In this document: positions 1 to 12,796 of the stretch, piece after piece
How the letters are laid out: every line of letters starts with the position of its first letter
Numbering within the stretch: position 1 is the stretch's first letter
NCBI GenBank assembly: GCA_023213395.1
Contig: CM041465.1
Span: 89,411,741-89,475,740, forward strand
Length of the DNA stretch: 64,000 bases
Direction: 5' to 3'
DNA from: Cycas panzhihuaensis
Taxonomy: Eukaryota; Cycadophyta
Made by a program: the position numbers and the translations under genes
Notes under the pieces: generated by a model
The model's input: the letters and a program-made list of their open reading frames with translations, nothing else
Databases searched by the model: none
Told to the model about the DNA's origin: nothing

Positions 1-761
1 TGCTATAAAGTATCAGAATTAAGTGTCATTTGAAGTATTGAATTTGTATTTCAATTCTCTATAAAGTGAACAATTATTTATATTTTTTTAAAAATCATTT
101 GATATGCTATTTTAATGTTCAAAGCTGATACAAGTTTGTGGGTTTCTTACAAGTTAACCCAATAAACAAACTTAGCATAAATTTCACTTTATAGTCATAA
201 TTTAAAACAAAAATCTTTATTTTGGAGGAGTTTAAGTTCCAATTAGGATATGTTTCACCAAAATCTGGCCCTTGATCAATTTCTATATATCTTATTGATG
301 GGTTTATTTCTTCATGCATGTATTTACTTATCAAATGAGTGCTAATAAACTATTTGGTATATATTATCATGACTTATAATAGAATTTAGATTGATTTTGG
401 TGAAAGTTTATACTAGTATTAAAGATGATGTATAATTGAATGATGACGTATGTATGATGATATGTCCAATATGCCAAGGAGTGAAAACTATAGTAATAAA
501 TCTTCCCCTACATTTATTCCAATTAACTTTTCCTTATACTTCACCTCTTTTTGTATCGTTTCTTCTTAATCTCAAGTTTCATTATTAATTTATGGTATTT
601 TCTAAGCCTTGTTATCACTTTGAGCACCTCTTTTGAGTCTTATTTTACCTTTTCTAGAGTTGATCTTGTTTTATTTACTAAATAATGTTTAACATTTTTA
701 TATTTCTTTCTTTGTCTTCTTTATTTCTTATTTCATTACATTTTTTACATTGTCAAAAATA

Positions 762-855
762 TGATTTTATTTATGAAACGTGATCAATCATGTTTTATAA
801 ATAAAATCACATTTTTTACCCTTCATAAAATATGACCAATCATGTTTTATGAAGG
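762..855. repeat. Two adjacent imperfect palindromes
   Basis: Positions 762-809 form a foldback whose arms (about 22 bp) match at roughly 20 positions. Positions 820-855 form a second foldback with 16-bp arms and one mismatch. The two share the core AATCATGTTTTAT and are each followed by a copy of AATCACATTTTTTAC, so one probably arose from the other by duplication. It could be a remnant of a small foldback element, but there is no target duplication to prove it. Confidence 0.5.
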
Positions 856-1627
856 AAATCACATTTTTTACTGTCACCCATGTAATTATTTTTAGTTAAG
901 TGCATTATTTCCCTCTTAATCTCACTCACTATTGTCCAAATTTTATGCTCTTCACCTCCTTTTCTTGCCTAAGGACGCTAGACTTTGTAGATTTAAATGA
1001 TTAATGTATCTTTGTAAGGGAGAAAGAAAGGAAAGATAGAATAAAGAGAAAGGGATTTTATAGGCTTTGAAAATATTCCTGAGATTTTTTTTTAAGATTT
1101 ACTACAATGTTTAACTTTGGTAAGGCTTTCATTTAAGCTACAAACTTCCATTAGAAATAGAGTAATATTGTTTTAGCCTTTTACTTTGATTTTCATGGAT
1201 TGATATTCATAATATGCCTTTTTTTATGCCATCTTCACTATCTTTGTTCTAGTTGTTATTGTGGTTCTTTTTTCCTTGAAAAAACTTGGCTAAAAGGTGA
1301 ACCCTTTATGAGGCTTTTAGAGGTTAGTTGAGGTGAAGAGAAGATTGCATTTCCCCTCTTCACCATCATTCCATAGATCCCCCCTTTCGTTCTTTATAGT
1401 AGTCAAGTTTTTCTAAGAGATTTTGTCTCATCCTTCTTGTTTTGGTGGTGGTTTTGCTAAATCTTTGCCATTTCTCCTTTTTTACCTATTTTTTGAAAGG
1501 AAAAATGGTAAAGAATCAAATGAAAAGGAAGATGCTATGCCAAGGTATAAGTATAATCTCTTTCATTAGAATTTTCTATGGTTAGTTATTTTGGTTTCCT
1601 TGATTTTCCTTTTCCTCTTTTCTCATT

Positions 1628-1629
<2 letters not shown>

Positions 1630-1663
<34 letters not shown>

Positions 1664-1670
1664 GATAGAT
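1630..1670. repeat. (TG)n microsatellite followed by (GATA)n
   Basis: About fourteen TG units run directly into AGATAGATAGAT. This is a simple compound microsatellite; no function is implied. Confidence 0.95.
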
Positions 1671-2798
1671 AACATTGCATGTACTCCTAGTTTCTTTATT
1701 TTGTAAGAAATCAAGTACAATCAACAACTTCATGGTTGCATATCACTTAAATGAATGTTAGTTCACTTCATGCATTAGTATTTAAGTTTTCTATTGTTCA
1801 TGCAACTTAGATTTAAGCTTTCATGTTAAATCTTTAAAGTTACATTTATTATTAAAGTTATAAAAGGTTCATTTTTAGCCTTGCATGTTAGATTTTATGG
1901 TTCATCTTCTTTGTTGGAAAATATTTTATGGTTAAAAATATCACAACCTTCATCAAGATCACTCATGCAAGATGAAGAACTTTGATTTGCAAGAAGTTTC
2001 TCATGGCACCAACCTTCACTATTTGGGTATGTGTGTGAGTTTCTTTTGCAAAGTTCATTCTATTTTTTTCATTTAAATATAAAGGTTATTGTGAAAAAGC
2101 TAAGACTAAAGAGATCATAAAGAAAGGACTTCCATCTTGAAAAGACTAAAGAAATTCTTTTAATCTCTCTATTTCTTTCATTTTGAAAGATTCTATTTTC
2201 TTAAAAGAAAAAGAAAAAAAGGTGTGGTTTCCCTTGGTTTTATTTGCTTTCCTTTCATACAAAGTGATCTTGGGAAGGTATGATTATTTGATTATAGTAC
2301 TCTCTCCCATCCTTAAGTAAATTGGAAAAGTTAAAAGAGATAGGGAAAGAGCTTGAACAAAAATATTGTTAGTACAACTCTTAAACTTAAATCTCCTCTC
2401 TTTCTTGTGTAAGCTAACCTACATTTTACTATTAAGTTAGAACTATATATTCTAGCCATATACTTTTCGATCAATCTCAGATCACAAAAAAATAAATAAG
2501 TAGGGACTCCTTCTTAAGAGTTGGTTAAAAATGGTGGTAGGACCTTTAAAGTTGACTAATCTTTCATCATCTTATTTTGAACAAAAGAAACATAAATCTA
2601 TTGAGAGATAATTAACTTATATAGGATCCAAAACAATCATTTTTCTGGCAACCATACTAGGGAGTAACCGTTTATTTTTATTTTTATATCAGCATTTATA
2701 TAACTTTATTCTATCATTATTAGAGTTTTTCTTTCATTATGGAGATCAAACTGTTATCTCAATGTAGAAAGTCATTGAGTATTTAAGGTATCCCCCTT

Positions 2799-3593
2799 GA
2801 CTTTGAGTCTCAACATCTTCATCTTACTCAAGAAGTTTCATCAACCTGAGCAAATCCTTCCCAGCACCAAGCTTATGATACTTACCTATATCTGCCTGAA
2901 GAATCTAGCCACTGATATAGAGTTTTTATCAAATAAAGGTATCCTAAAATACCCTCTTATTATGTTGGAGATGCCTCCTTTCTTGTCTCTTCTTCCATTC
3001 AAGAGAAGACCCCTATAATATAGGCACCTCCACTTTATCTTGAGTCAATCCTCATAAGAATTCCTTCTCTAATCTATATGGTTGGCTATCATGATCCCTT
3101 TCATCCCAAGCCCCATACTATGTCTGCTTCTCCTTAACATTATCACTTTGACCCACTTTATGATGAGTTTGGGTCTATATAGGTTAATTCATCTGATACT
3201 CAAGGTTATCTAATCTCTTATCCCATCCCATCCTGCTACACCAAACCATCTTCTTCCCATTTCAAAGAGGCTTGAGATAATATATCTATCTATTTCCAAC
3301 ATCCTACTCCATCTTAATTATTACAAGAGTAAACTTGTCCTTCTCATATTGCTTCTACTACAGATTAGAGATCTTCTCAAGTACTTAGTTATAAAAATCC
3401 TACTTTTTCTCATGCCCTTACCTCTTATTATGTCAATGCATAGTCCTCTATTCTTAGGCTGACTTATTCCTATTCTAGAAAACCTACCTCTTCACATTAT
3501 GTTTCCATTCCTACCCAAGCCCAATAATAAGTGGTTATCCAAAAGGTTATCCCTTGGAATGTTAGGCCCCCACCCCCTTCTCCTAGACCATCT
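2799..3593 (+). pseudogene. G1 gag, N-terminal part (broken)
   Basis: Read from 2799, one frame stays coherent for about 265 codons with roughly a dozen and a half stops, most at codons that differ from Gln, Arg or Trp codons by one transition. It is rich in Pro, Ser, Tyr and His, ends in a run of prolines, and carries no catalytic motif, as expected of a low-complexity gag N-terminus. The same frame resumes after copia A at 11188. A short stretch (around 2945, IPSYYVGDAS) resembles the equivalent region of gypsy F (around 43600). No start codon can be fixed. Identification rests on continuity with the downstream gag domain rather than on a domain of its own. Confidence 0.5.
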
Positions 3594-3890
3594 TGAAAAG
3601 AGTGGATCTATCCTTCATCTCCATGCACTAAACACAAAGGCAAATATGGGAGCAAGAGAGACTTGAGAGAAAGAAAGCAGCTCTCATAAAATAGGGAGGT
3701 AAGAATGAGCCTCCTCCATTGATTTTTACTTTTATATTGAGAGAGGGAGCATTAGAGTTAGGTGAAATGAAATTACACATAATACACATGAAAGTGCATT
3801 TCACTTAAGTGATCTAATTTAATGTTCACTTAAGACCCTTTTCAGAAATAATCAACTAATGTAATGACCTTATGACATTAACCCTTTTCA
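3594..3890 (-). repeat. 3' LTR of copia A
   Basis: A 297-bp repeat beginning TGAAAAG and ending CTTTTCA, so it has a 7-bp terminal inverted repeat. It matches 10885-11182 and also the LTRs of copia C (27506-27802 and 58179-58475). Confidence 0.93.
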
Positions 3891-3903
3891 ATCTCCCCCT
3901 TAA
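3891..3903 (-). other. Polypurine tract of copia A
   Basis: On the minus strand the purine run TAAGGGGGAGAT abuts the 3' LTR. It is the expected plus-strand primer for reverse transcription. Copia C and D have the same tract in the same place. Confidence 0.85.
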
Positions 3904-4176
3904 TGGTAGAAGGTTATTTCATCCTATTTTATTCTATCCTATGATATCTTCATTTGAGTCTCTTACAAAGTAAACTGCTATGATACCTTTGTGGGAAACC
4001 TTCATAGGGAAGAAAACCCACAGATTTTCTAATATACTAACTTGGCACAGGTGGCTCTTTAAATGAAGCTAGATAGCCAATCAGTATAATGAATTTTGTA
4101 GCTGGAATCTATTGAGTCTCCATATAACATTTGGTCATCCCCCATGCCATTTCAGGTTTTCACAGGTTCTAATTTT

Positions 4177-7100
4177 CTAAAATAATACAACCCTTATCCT
4201 TTCGCACCCACAAGGGGTTTTCATAAATGGGATAGAGCAAACACTTACTCTTGTCCTTCCGTACCCATAAGGGGTTTTCTTGAATGAGACGAAGTATGAT
4301 GGTCCTATTATCATCTCCTCCAATCAATCATAGATGGAGGCCCTAAGGCCGAGTTACTTTTGGAACCGTTCAAACTTCACATTCTTCAATGGTTTGGTAA
4401 AGATATCGGCCACTTGATCTACTGTGGGGCAATACTCTAGTTGAATTGTGCCATCAAGAACTAGTTCTCTAATCTTGTGGGCTTTCATACTTATATGTTT
4501 GGTACAATCATGAAATACAAGATTTTTAGCCGTTTAGATTATAGATTGATTATCTACATGTAAGCTAGTAGAACTTATTTGGGTGGAATTTAATGTATTC
4601 AATAATTTTCTAAGCCATATCGCCTTCTTGCTTGTCTTAGAATCAACAATATACTTGGCTTCAGTGGTTGAGTCTATAACAATCTTTTGCCATCTAGATC
4701 TCCATGATATTGGTGCTATTCCAAGAAATATTACATACCTAGACATAGATCTTTCTGTGTCTTTATCTCTAGCAAAGTCTGAGTTTGTGTATGCATAAAG
4801 TTTAAATTCTGCATTGGATTCATACAATAGACTATAACTTCAGGTACCTCAACACTCGTATTATAGCTTGCTAGTGATTCTGCTTAGGATTTGTCATGAA
4901 TCTTATAAGAATGCCAATAGAGCATGTAATAATTGGCCTTGTGTTGGTAGTATAGATGAGACTACCTACAAGTTGCCTATAGAGTATTACATCTACCTCC
5001 CTACTGTCACCATCATATGAGAGTTTAATATTAGGTTCTATAGGTGTATCCATTGGTCGAGCACCTTCCAATTGAAACTTTGTTAGAAGATCGTTAATAT
5101 ATATTTTTTAGGAGAGAAATATTTTTCCATTCTTTTGAGTTACTTCAATTCCCAAGTAATATTTCATCAACTCGAGGTCAGACAATTCAAAAGTTTTAGC
5201 AAAGTCCTTCTTCAGCTAGCTGATTACATATTTACTATTACCCATTATTAGCATATCATCCATAAAGATTAAGAGGTAAATGACTTTATCATTTTGGCAC
5301 TTGATGAATAATGTTGTATCAATATCTTGATAGTCACAAACTTCATATCTAAGTTGTCTCATTCTTTCAGACAACTTGGTAAACCAAGCACGAGGGGCTT
5401 GGTTTAGGTTGTATAAGGAACTTCTAAGCCTGTAAACCGTATGCTCCGGATCGACAATCTTGTATCCTTCTGGCTAAGCCATGCAAATTTCTTCTTTAAG
5501 GTCCCCATTAAGAAATGTGGTCTTAACATTAAGTTGGTGGATTTTCCAACCTTGTTGAGTAGCTAAGGCTATAAGAGTTCTGATTGTAGGCCACTTGGTT
5601 ATAGGAGCAAAGATTTCAGTGTAGTCAATGCATTTCCTTTGTGTGAATCCTTTTGTGACCAACCTCGCCTTGTGTTTTTCTAGGGTGCTATCTAATCTGT
5701 ACTTATTTTTGAACACCCATTTATTTTGAACTACCTTTCTTCTAAGTGGTAGATCAACAAGCTCACATGTACCATTCTTGATAAGAGATTGGTACTCTTT
5801 GTTCATGGCATTTCTCTAAGCTATATGCTTTACAACTTTTTGGTATGTTAGGGACTCTTCATTAAGAGCAAGGTGTAATTTTATTGGTTCAAGATCAACG
5901 AAAAGTGATTTATGCATCCTTGCTCTATGGGCACTTCTAGTGCTAGTTTTGCCTACCTCATCTGGTCGCATATCCTTATGTAGTTGGTAGGCTTCACGAA
6001 AACCTCGAGTTGGGAATGAAGTTTTCATTTCCATAGCCTCTTGGTCTTCATTTTGATCCTGAAAAGGATCATGTGAAATGTTTGGCATGGAGGAAGTTGA
6101 TGATACTGGAGAAGATGGGCTAGCCACTTATGTTAGAGAAGATGATCCTTCTGCCATGGCTTTGCCTCTGTCAAATTAGCTATTCATAAATGATGGTGCT
6201 AGATGTGTATACTTAGCTAGGATTCATAGCTTATATCCTCTAAGGCTCTATTACCAGATTCTAAGATTTTGAGCAACTATTAAGTATCTCCCCGCCTAAA
6301 TTTTGGAATCTCGATATCAAACTCAGTAGTATCATTAAATCGGTATGAAGGCATCTTAGAGTTAAGTATGAGTAATTGATCTTCAATCTCTACAAAGATA
6401 ACATCTCTAGTGATGTTGATTTTTCACTGTGAAGGTATGAAAACCTTGTACCCCTTTTTATCCATAGGGTTTCTGACAAAGATGCCTTTGATGGCTCTAT
6501 CTTAAAGCTTGTTTCTATGTTCCCCTAGAATATGAGCATAACAAGTAGAGCAAAAAATTTTGAAGTGGGAGATAGAGGGGGTTTGTCCATACCATATTTC
6601 ATGTAGAGAGGGGCTGAGCTTGGAGGGACTAACAGTGTTGATGTAATACACAATAGTCCAGATAGCCTTAGCCCAAAGATAGATAGGGACATTCTTATAT
6701 ACCATCATAGCATGAGCCATGTTCATGATCGTCCTGTTCATGCACTCGGCAACTCCATTTTACTGGGTGTACCTGTAATGGTGGTTTGATATTTGATTCC
6801 ATGTTGACATAGGTATAATTTAAACTCATTGGAGGTATACTCGCCACCATTGCTAGTCCTAAGTATTTTGATCTTGAATCCAGATTCATTTTCCATGCGG
6901 GCCTTGAAAGCTTGAAATATAGAAAAAGCTTCATCTTTCTTTACAAGAAAAGCAACCCATATTTCTTGGTAAAATCATTAATGAAAGTAATATATTACCA
7001 CTTCTGTTTAAGAGAAGGGATGGGTATAGGACCGCATATATCTAAGTGTATAATCTACAAAGGTTGGCTAGATTTTCACTAACTATGAGGAAAGAATTAT

Positions 7101-7670
7101 CTATGAGATTTGGCGATGATAAATGCTTCGCATTTGAAGGGCTTAGAGGAGAGCCTAGGCATACCGGGAAGAGTGGCATGTAGTTCTCTTAAATGATCAA
7201 TTTTGATATGGCCCATATGAGAATACCATAAAGCCACTTGGCATAATTTTTGTAGAGTCAGGGTTGTGGTAAAAGTAGAGTCATCATCAACATAGTTGTC
7301 TTTAGAGGATGGTGAGCCAATTAGGTGAAAAAGTTTATAATCAAGAATTCCAGTCATAACCACATCATTTGAAGGAGGGTGAATGACACATAGAGTTTAA
7401 TTATTTGTAGTTACACTCAGATCAAATCCACGAGAGATAAGTGTGGATAGGGAGAGCAGGTTCTGCTTCAGAGAAGGAATATATAAATCATCAACAAGGG
7501 TAAAATCTAAAAGGTTTGGGAGTGTCAGACAAACATTTCCAAGTCCTTCAAATAACTGAGATGATTTATCAGCCATGTGTACAATACCACGAATTTGAGA
7601 GGCAAAATCCTGAAGACTTGGTGATGATAAGTCATGTGTTATGTTGCTCTAGTATCCATGATCAACGATG
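4177..7670 (-). pseudogene. Copia A pol: protease, integrase, RT, RNase H (broken)
   Basis: Read on the minus strand. The protease motif is MDTRAT at about 7645-7660; the family Asp-Thr-Gly is changed to Asp-Thr-Arg (codon 7648-7650). The integrase zinc finger HMGHIKIDHL is near 7200. The integrase core has SNGGEYTS where TDNGGEY is expected, so a catalytic Asp is lost. RT runs from about 5810 to 4871 with NKWVFKNKYR, ARLVTKGFTQR and the LNVKTTFLNGDL region. RNase H lies at 4827-4534, with the C-terminal tail down to the stop at 4177-4179, which includes the two 19-residue repeats. Several in-frame stops and small frameshifts interrupt it, mostly where related copies have Gln or Trp. It is the same family as pol C and pol D. 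Confidence 0.88.
4200..4290 (-). repeat. 57-bp tandem repeat at the pol C-terminus of copia A
   Basis: The motif AAGGGGTTTT on the plus strand recurs at 4212 and 4269, a period of 57 bp or 19 codons. On the minus strand the pol frame reads through both units, giving motifs such as KTPYGYGRTR and KTPCGCERIR. The same two-unit repeat with the same period is present in copia C and D. Confidence 0.8.
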
Positions 7671-8876
7671 AAGTATTTGAGGTGGCACTATTTGCAACTC
7701 CAAGTGGTGAAGGCAAAAGTGAATAAGCATAGCCACAATGAGCCTTAATATACTTAGTGGATCTATCAACAACATTTGATGAAGTGGTCCTAATTCTTTG
7801 AAGGTATACATGAGCAAATTGCATTCCACCAAAAACATCTTCAAAAGAAGTATTTTCAATATTATGTGCACCATGGCACTGTTGATAACTTAGTAGTTTG
7901 TTAGTGGTAGTTCTATAATTTTTGGCATAATATCCTTTTTTATTATACCTTTGGCATATAATTGTTTGATTTCCAGTCCCATAAGAAGTATTGGGCTGGT
8001 TAGATTTTCTCTGATTACTGGATCTAGGTCTAGGTTGATTATTTTGGCCTTGGCCTTGGGACTATTTTTGTTAGAGTTGAAGAGCCTATTGACTAAGAGG
8101 GCGTTGTCCTTGTTATCTACCTCTTCCTCTTCCATGAGAATTACCACCTCTGTGAGAGTATTGACCTTAATTTTTGGTATAACAAAGATCTTCTTCCACT
8201 TTGAAAGCAGCATCAATTGGATATGATATAGTGGCAAAGTTGGTATCAAAGGTCTTATCAAATTTAATGAACTTATCAGTAAGAGCCTCAAAGTTTAGGG
8301 TCTTCAAAGTACCACTAGATTGAAGACTTCCCAATAGATTTTTGTAATCTAGGATATGGGGATATGACTGAATCAAGAAAGCCCATGTAATACATTCAGT
8401 TTTAAAATATTTATCAATGACTTGCTTGATTGGATGAAGGAGATTGATTGTCTCACTTGCATATCCTTTCTACATTTTTAATTTATTCATCTTCAGCACT
8501 AAATGAACAAATTCAAAGTCTAATTTAGTGTCAAAGTTCTTCTTAAGAACTTATAGAACTTTCCATGATGTATCATGTATAACTTCATCAATGAGATTAT
8601 GCAGTGAATAATCAATGACAAGTAGTATCCCTACACAAATTTTATTATCATCAAGTTCCCATTGGTGTTTAACTACAGCTTTAGTGGGAGTAGTTGGAGC
8701 ACCTCCTCCAGAAGTAGCTGAGGTAGCTATAGTTGCAACAAATGGTATAGGTTGCAGGTGATATCTCCATAGACCTTTATACTTTGTAGCATTTCTAACA
8801 CCAATGGACCACATGTCCCAATTTTCTTTCCTTTTTAGAATGTAGTCCACATTTTGCTTAAACTATGAAGATATGG
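7671..8876 (-). pseudogene. Copia A gag (broken)
   Basis: The N-terminus lies near 8876 (minus strand) and reads VDYILKRKENWDMWSIGVRN, followed by a helical capsid-like stretch with ETINLLHPIKQ and LLGSLQSSGTLKTLNFEAL. An Arg/Gly/Gln-rich linker (about 8150-7990) leads to a decayed CCHC zinc knuckle near 7960 in which Cys and His are partly replaced by Tyr (CQRYNKKGYYAKN). The order capsid, RG linker, zinc knuckle is that of copia gag. Stops fall in the linker and at single codons. The equivalent knuckle is intact in copia D (CDQCNRKGHLAKDC). Confidence 0.8.
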
Positions 8877-10870
8877 TATCTTTTGAGAAGGGAAGAAATG
8901 AATAAGGGATTATAAAAATAATGGCAATAAATAACCAATCACTATTTATAAATGGGGGATTTAATGAAGTAGCGTAGCAAAAGAAAGAAGAAGTGAGAAT
9001 GGTTGCTTAAAGATGAAGGGAGCAACTTAGAGAAAAGTCACCAACACTTGTGACAAATATTAACCTGACATAGTAGGAATATGAGAAGCACTATGATGAA
9101 AATTAGCCACTAACACTTGTGGAAAATATTAACCTGACACAGCAGGAATATGAGAAGCACTATGATTATGATTACACTATGGATCACATTTTACAAATAA
9201 GTAAGTGATCAATATACAAGATTATAGACCAATGTAGAAGTTGATATCATTAGGTATACACAACTTGAAACTTAAATGTTGGATGCGTAATCAACTCAAT
9301 AACCTCTAAATTGTATCCAATATGTAGTTGAGATTGATGAAGGGATGCCCAGGCTTCTAGTAGAATTAAGTTGACCTTCACTGCGATACTCACAATTGTG
9401 CTTGGTGATGAAATCCAAGTCACAACGGAGCTCAGGTACTCCTAATCCTCATCCAATTCACCAATGAGCAGCTATATACATCCTCTAAAGAGTGGTATAT
9501 GTATACCCCTGCCTATGATAGATATTGGATTGGGTATATTTTAATATTGTATTAAAGTTTTAGTTTTCCTGGTTAATTATCAGGATGATCCCTAATCAAG
9601 GCACGATGGTATGGCTAACCAAGCCTTACCAATATTCTAGTTTAGTCCAGTACTAACTTGAAATCCACACCTCCTTTATAGCATAGCATTCTACCAACCA
9701 AGGTATCTCAACCTTGGCAAGTATGTGAACAAGCACAAGATGGTAGAAAATAGCATATGTGATGCGTTCCTTTAGGAAGAGTTGAAAGATGATCGACTTA
9801 CATTAAACGTACATTTAATTGAAAATAGAATGCTTACTTGGAGTGTCTTTAGAGTGCTTGATTTAAGTGGTTTTAGAGTGCTGAAATGCAATGCTAATAA
9901 ATGAGTGAGGACACTGGATATTACTTCAATCCAGGTGTTTTTTTTCTCACTTTCACAATGGGCTTTTAAGCCTTATAAAAAGAAGGAAGAAAATTTCTTC
10001 ATTTTTTTTCTTAAATACTAAAAAAGTAGTCTTCACTAAATTAGCAATAACTTTCTCCCACGATAATGAAATGGAGTGCCAATTATACTGTAAACCAAAC
10101 TTAGAGCTTCATCTTCAGGAAGTAGAATATGGTCGAAATGAGTTTTGGAAAGTTTTTGGCAACCCCACAAAGTTAGAAGAATATATATTTTTAGAATTCT
10201 TACCAAAAATAACTATTGTTAACGAAAATAGTAATAACTTCCTCATACAACATCAAAATTAGGTGGTAGTTTTTGTGATGGAAAGTAGAATTAGAGCTTC
10301 ATCTTTTGACAATTGGAATAAGGTCAATTGGAGATCTGTAGAAGATTTTATAGACCTGTGAAGTTCAGAAAGCAAATTTTATTTCTACAAAAATTTCAAC
10401 TTACTAATATCTCATTAACACATGATACCATATGAAATTTCCATCATTTTTTGATCACTAGGGTCCCAATATAGGTAAGGTGAGAGAATACAATGATAGA
10501 TATTTTAAATGGCTCAAAATTCCTTAAAAAAATTGGGTAGAACCTCCCCTTACAATTATTCTTCTAAAAGCTAGAAATATTGCAGCAACATTCCCCTTAT
10601 TAAATGGACAAAAAGAGGGGAAAGAAAAGAAGAATGAGATAGCATGAATGGCCACCAAAGGATTAGAATCCTTAGGCCTTACAACTCATTATATTGTACT
10701 TCCAAACTTGCAAAAGTGAAAGGAAAAGTAAACAATACAAAATATGCTATGATAATAACTTGAAAATATTTCTAAATCTACTTTCACAATCTCCTTCACC
10801 ACGTGGATTATGGGGGAGAAGGAAGTGATGGCTCCATTACAAGTACAAGTGAGGAATATAAAGGAAGAAA
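8877..10870 (-). other. Long untranslated leader of copia A
   Basis: About 2 kb separates the primer binding site from the gag start. No protein is recognisable in any frame. Blocks of it, for example 9300-9800, are conserved in the leaders of copia C (about 56560-57060) and more distantly D (about 54050-54500), so it is part of the element rather than an insertion. It probably holds packaging and dimerisation signals. Confidence 0.7.
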
Positions 10871-10882
10871 GTTCTAATACCA
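10871..10882 (-). promoter_or_regulatory. Primer binding site of copia A
   Basis: The minus strand reads TGGTATTAGAAC two bases inside the 5' LTR. It matches the consensus complementary to the 3' end of initiator tRNA-Met (TGGTATCAGAGC) except for two C-to-T or G-to-A changes. Confidence 0.88.
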
Positions 10883-10884
10883 CA

Positions 10885-11182
10885 TAAAAAGAGTGGACCT
10901 ATCCTTCATCTTTATGCATTAAACACAAAGGCAAACATGGAAGCAAGAGAGACTTGAGAGAAAGAAAGTAGCTCTCACAAAATGGGGAGGTAAAAATGAG
11001 CCTCTTCCATTGAGCTTCTACTTTTATATTAAGAGAGGGCGCATTAGAGTTAGGTGAAATGAAATTACACATAATGCACATGAAATTGTATTTCATTTAA
11101 GTGATCTAAATTAAAGTTCACTTAAGACCCATTTTAGAAATAATCAACTAATGTAATAACCTTGTGACATTAACCCTTTTTA
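10885..11182 (-). repeat. 5' LTR of copia A
   Basis: Partner of 3594-3890. The terminal TG and CA have each decayed by a transition (TA at both ends as read on the plus strand). Most differences between the two copies are transitions. Confidence 0.92.
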
Positions 11183-11187
11183 TATCT

Positions 11188-12360
11188 AACCTTATTCCAC
11201 CACTTAATCCTACTTATAATGTTCAAATCCCATACCCTCATGCTACATTTAATTAATATCAAGCCACTAAGCCAATTAATCCTTCTTTTTTATCTGATAT
11301 CCCTAGGCTCTTCTCGCAATATACTTCTATACCCTTTTATAATTATGTGTTTCTTCATTATTATATACCCCAAACCAATTTAATGGTTAACCTATCAATA
11401 TGGTTTAAACCCTCATAACCTCTTCTAATCCATCTTGTTCCCTATAAATAATAAGCAATTACTTCCTTAGTTTCTCATGCCTTATTCTTACCTCAACGTT
11501 CCTTAACATTGAGGTTAAGAAAATGTTTTTTTGATTATATAAGGTCCCCTTTCCCATAAGAGGTCCTCTTATCACCTATGCCACATTTTTTTCTTGAACT
11601 TTCAAAATTTTTTGACCCCATATCTCACATTCAAGTGTTTGCATTGGCATGCACTAATTTCATGCCATACAATTATGTGATGATATGTCTCTTTCCAAAA
11701 TTACTTCAAGGTGACACCTTGAAGTGGTTTTATTATCTTCCTTCCACCTTTATTTATTTTATCCAATAATTAGTTGATTCTTTTATCAATTATTTTGATG
11801 TGGTAAGACCATTTAAATTAGGTATAAAATCATTGTTGGTAATTAAACAAAGCCATGATGAGACTTTGTAATAAGGTTCCAAGATTAAGTTCATGCATGC
11901 CATTCTTAACTAGATTCTAATATTCCTTGTGATTTATTTACCAATGTGTTGAGGCCTTATATCTATCTTGAGATCCTCAAATTAGGCCATCAAACCTCTG
12001 AGGAAGCTATGGCTAGGTACCTTGCCTTACAAAGATTTGATATCCATGTAGGTATTAAAAGGTTGATAAGTTAGTTCCTTTTAAAGAATTGATTCCTGCA
12101 CCTAAATCTTCCCAATTTGAACCACCTTTTGATCCTTTGACAACATCAATTAGATCATTAGAGTGGGGTATTAATAAAAAACTATGCATTGATGATTCCG
12201 CTTCTAACCCTCCTAATTAAGAGGTTAAAGTAATCCATCTTGCTAAAGGAAGAAGATGCCAAAATCTACCTACATCTTCTTCTCCTATGAGGAAGACATA
12301 ATGGTACTCCTTCCACTAGACAAACACTCATGATAAAAATAGATGTCATGTAGTTCATGT
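11188..12360 (+). pseudogene. G1 gag, capsid-like domain and zinc-finger-like motif (broken)
   Basis: This continues the gag frame interrupted by copia A. From 11578 the frame carries the Ty3/gypsy gag capsid pattern: HIQVFALACTNF, then LLQGDTLKWFYYLP and LVDSFINYFDV (to about 11802). These match the F motifs RSFSMACIDIGL and LVDEFINYFDV. Near 12303 the residues WYSFH, THDKNRC form the C/H-rich motif that usually follows gypsy gag, with the first Cys lost. Stops interrupt the frame and no start or end can be fixed. From 12361 to 12796 I see only a Lys/Ser-rich, stop-filled linker. Confidence 0.75.
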
Positions 12361-12796
12361 AGTGAATCAAAGATCTAAAACTCAAACAAACCAGACTTCT
12401 AAATCAAATTAGGATCAACTAGTGTATAAGGATCTATTACCTCAACATGATATAAAATAAGAGAAAGATAAAATAAAAGGTAAGGCAAAATAATAAGAGT
12501 AGAGAACCTGATCAAGTTAAGAAACCAACTAACTCTTCTAATCCCATGGGGAAATGTTTAATCAATCAAACTCATCCACCTTTTAAAGGTGGAGAAACTA
12601 AGAGGACCATCAACATGGTTGAGGTTATAAGGAGCTCAGGTCTTACCAAATCATCTGATGATTTATCAACTAAAAGTCCTAACTCTTTATCACTAGTCCC
12701 ACCTCGTCTTATCAGGTTTCGTTCCATTCCCTCTAAGTTATAGGATGGATCATTCTCAATAGGTGAAGAGTTGAAGATTATTCCTACTAGGATATC

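Larger units (their letters stand above)
1..2798. other. AT-rich stretch without a recognisable gene
   Basis: No reading frame here resembles a known protein. The sequence is AT-rich with long T-runs. It lies just upstream of the gag-like frame of gypsy G1, so part of it may be the decayed leader or 5' LTR of G1, but I could not match it to a partner at the right end of the window. The only clear structures are two adjacent palindromes (762-855) and a TG/GATA microsatellite (1630-1670). Confidence 0.5.
3594..11182 (-). mobile_element. Ty1/copia retrotransposon A, complete but inactive
   Basis: A 7.6-kb minus-strand copia element with both LTRs (3594-3890 and 10885-11182, about 9% different by eye). 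A primer binding site lies beside the right LTR and a polypurine tract beside the left LTR. Gene order on the minus strand is gag, protease, integrase, RT, RNase H, which is the copia order. The flanking 5-mers are CATCT (3589-3593) and TATCT (11183-11187), a target duplication with one transition. It sits in the gag of gypsy G1. It is the same family as copia C, with near-identical LTRs. Every domain carries stops, so it is dead. Confidence 0.92.

Noticed and set aside
1630-1670. A CRISPR-like or regulatory repeat
   Set aside because: It is a plain TG/GATA microsatellite without spacers.
2797-3018. A 73-codon frame starting MTLSLNIF
   Set aside because: The neighbouring frame from 2799 is coherent over 795 bp and continues beyond copia A as gypsy gag, so the short frame is a shadow of it.
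10689-10883. A 64-codon open frame on the minus strand just inside the copia A leader, with a similar one at 57983-58177 in copia C
   Set aside because: It has no ATG, starts within the primer binding site, and most differences between the copies change the amino acid. Copia D has no clear counterpart, so conservation is explained by shared ancestry of the leader.
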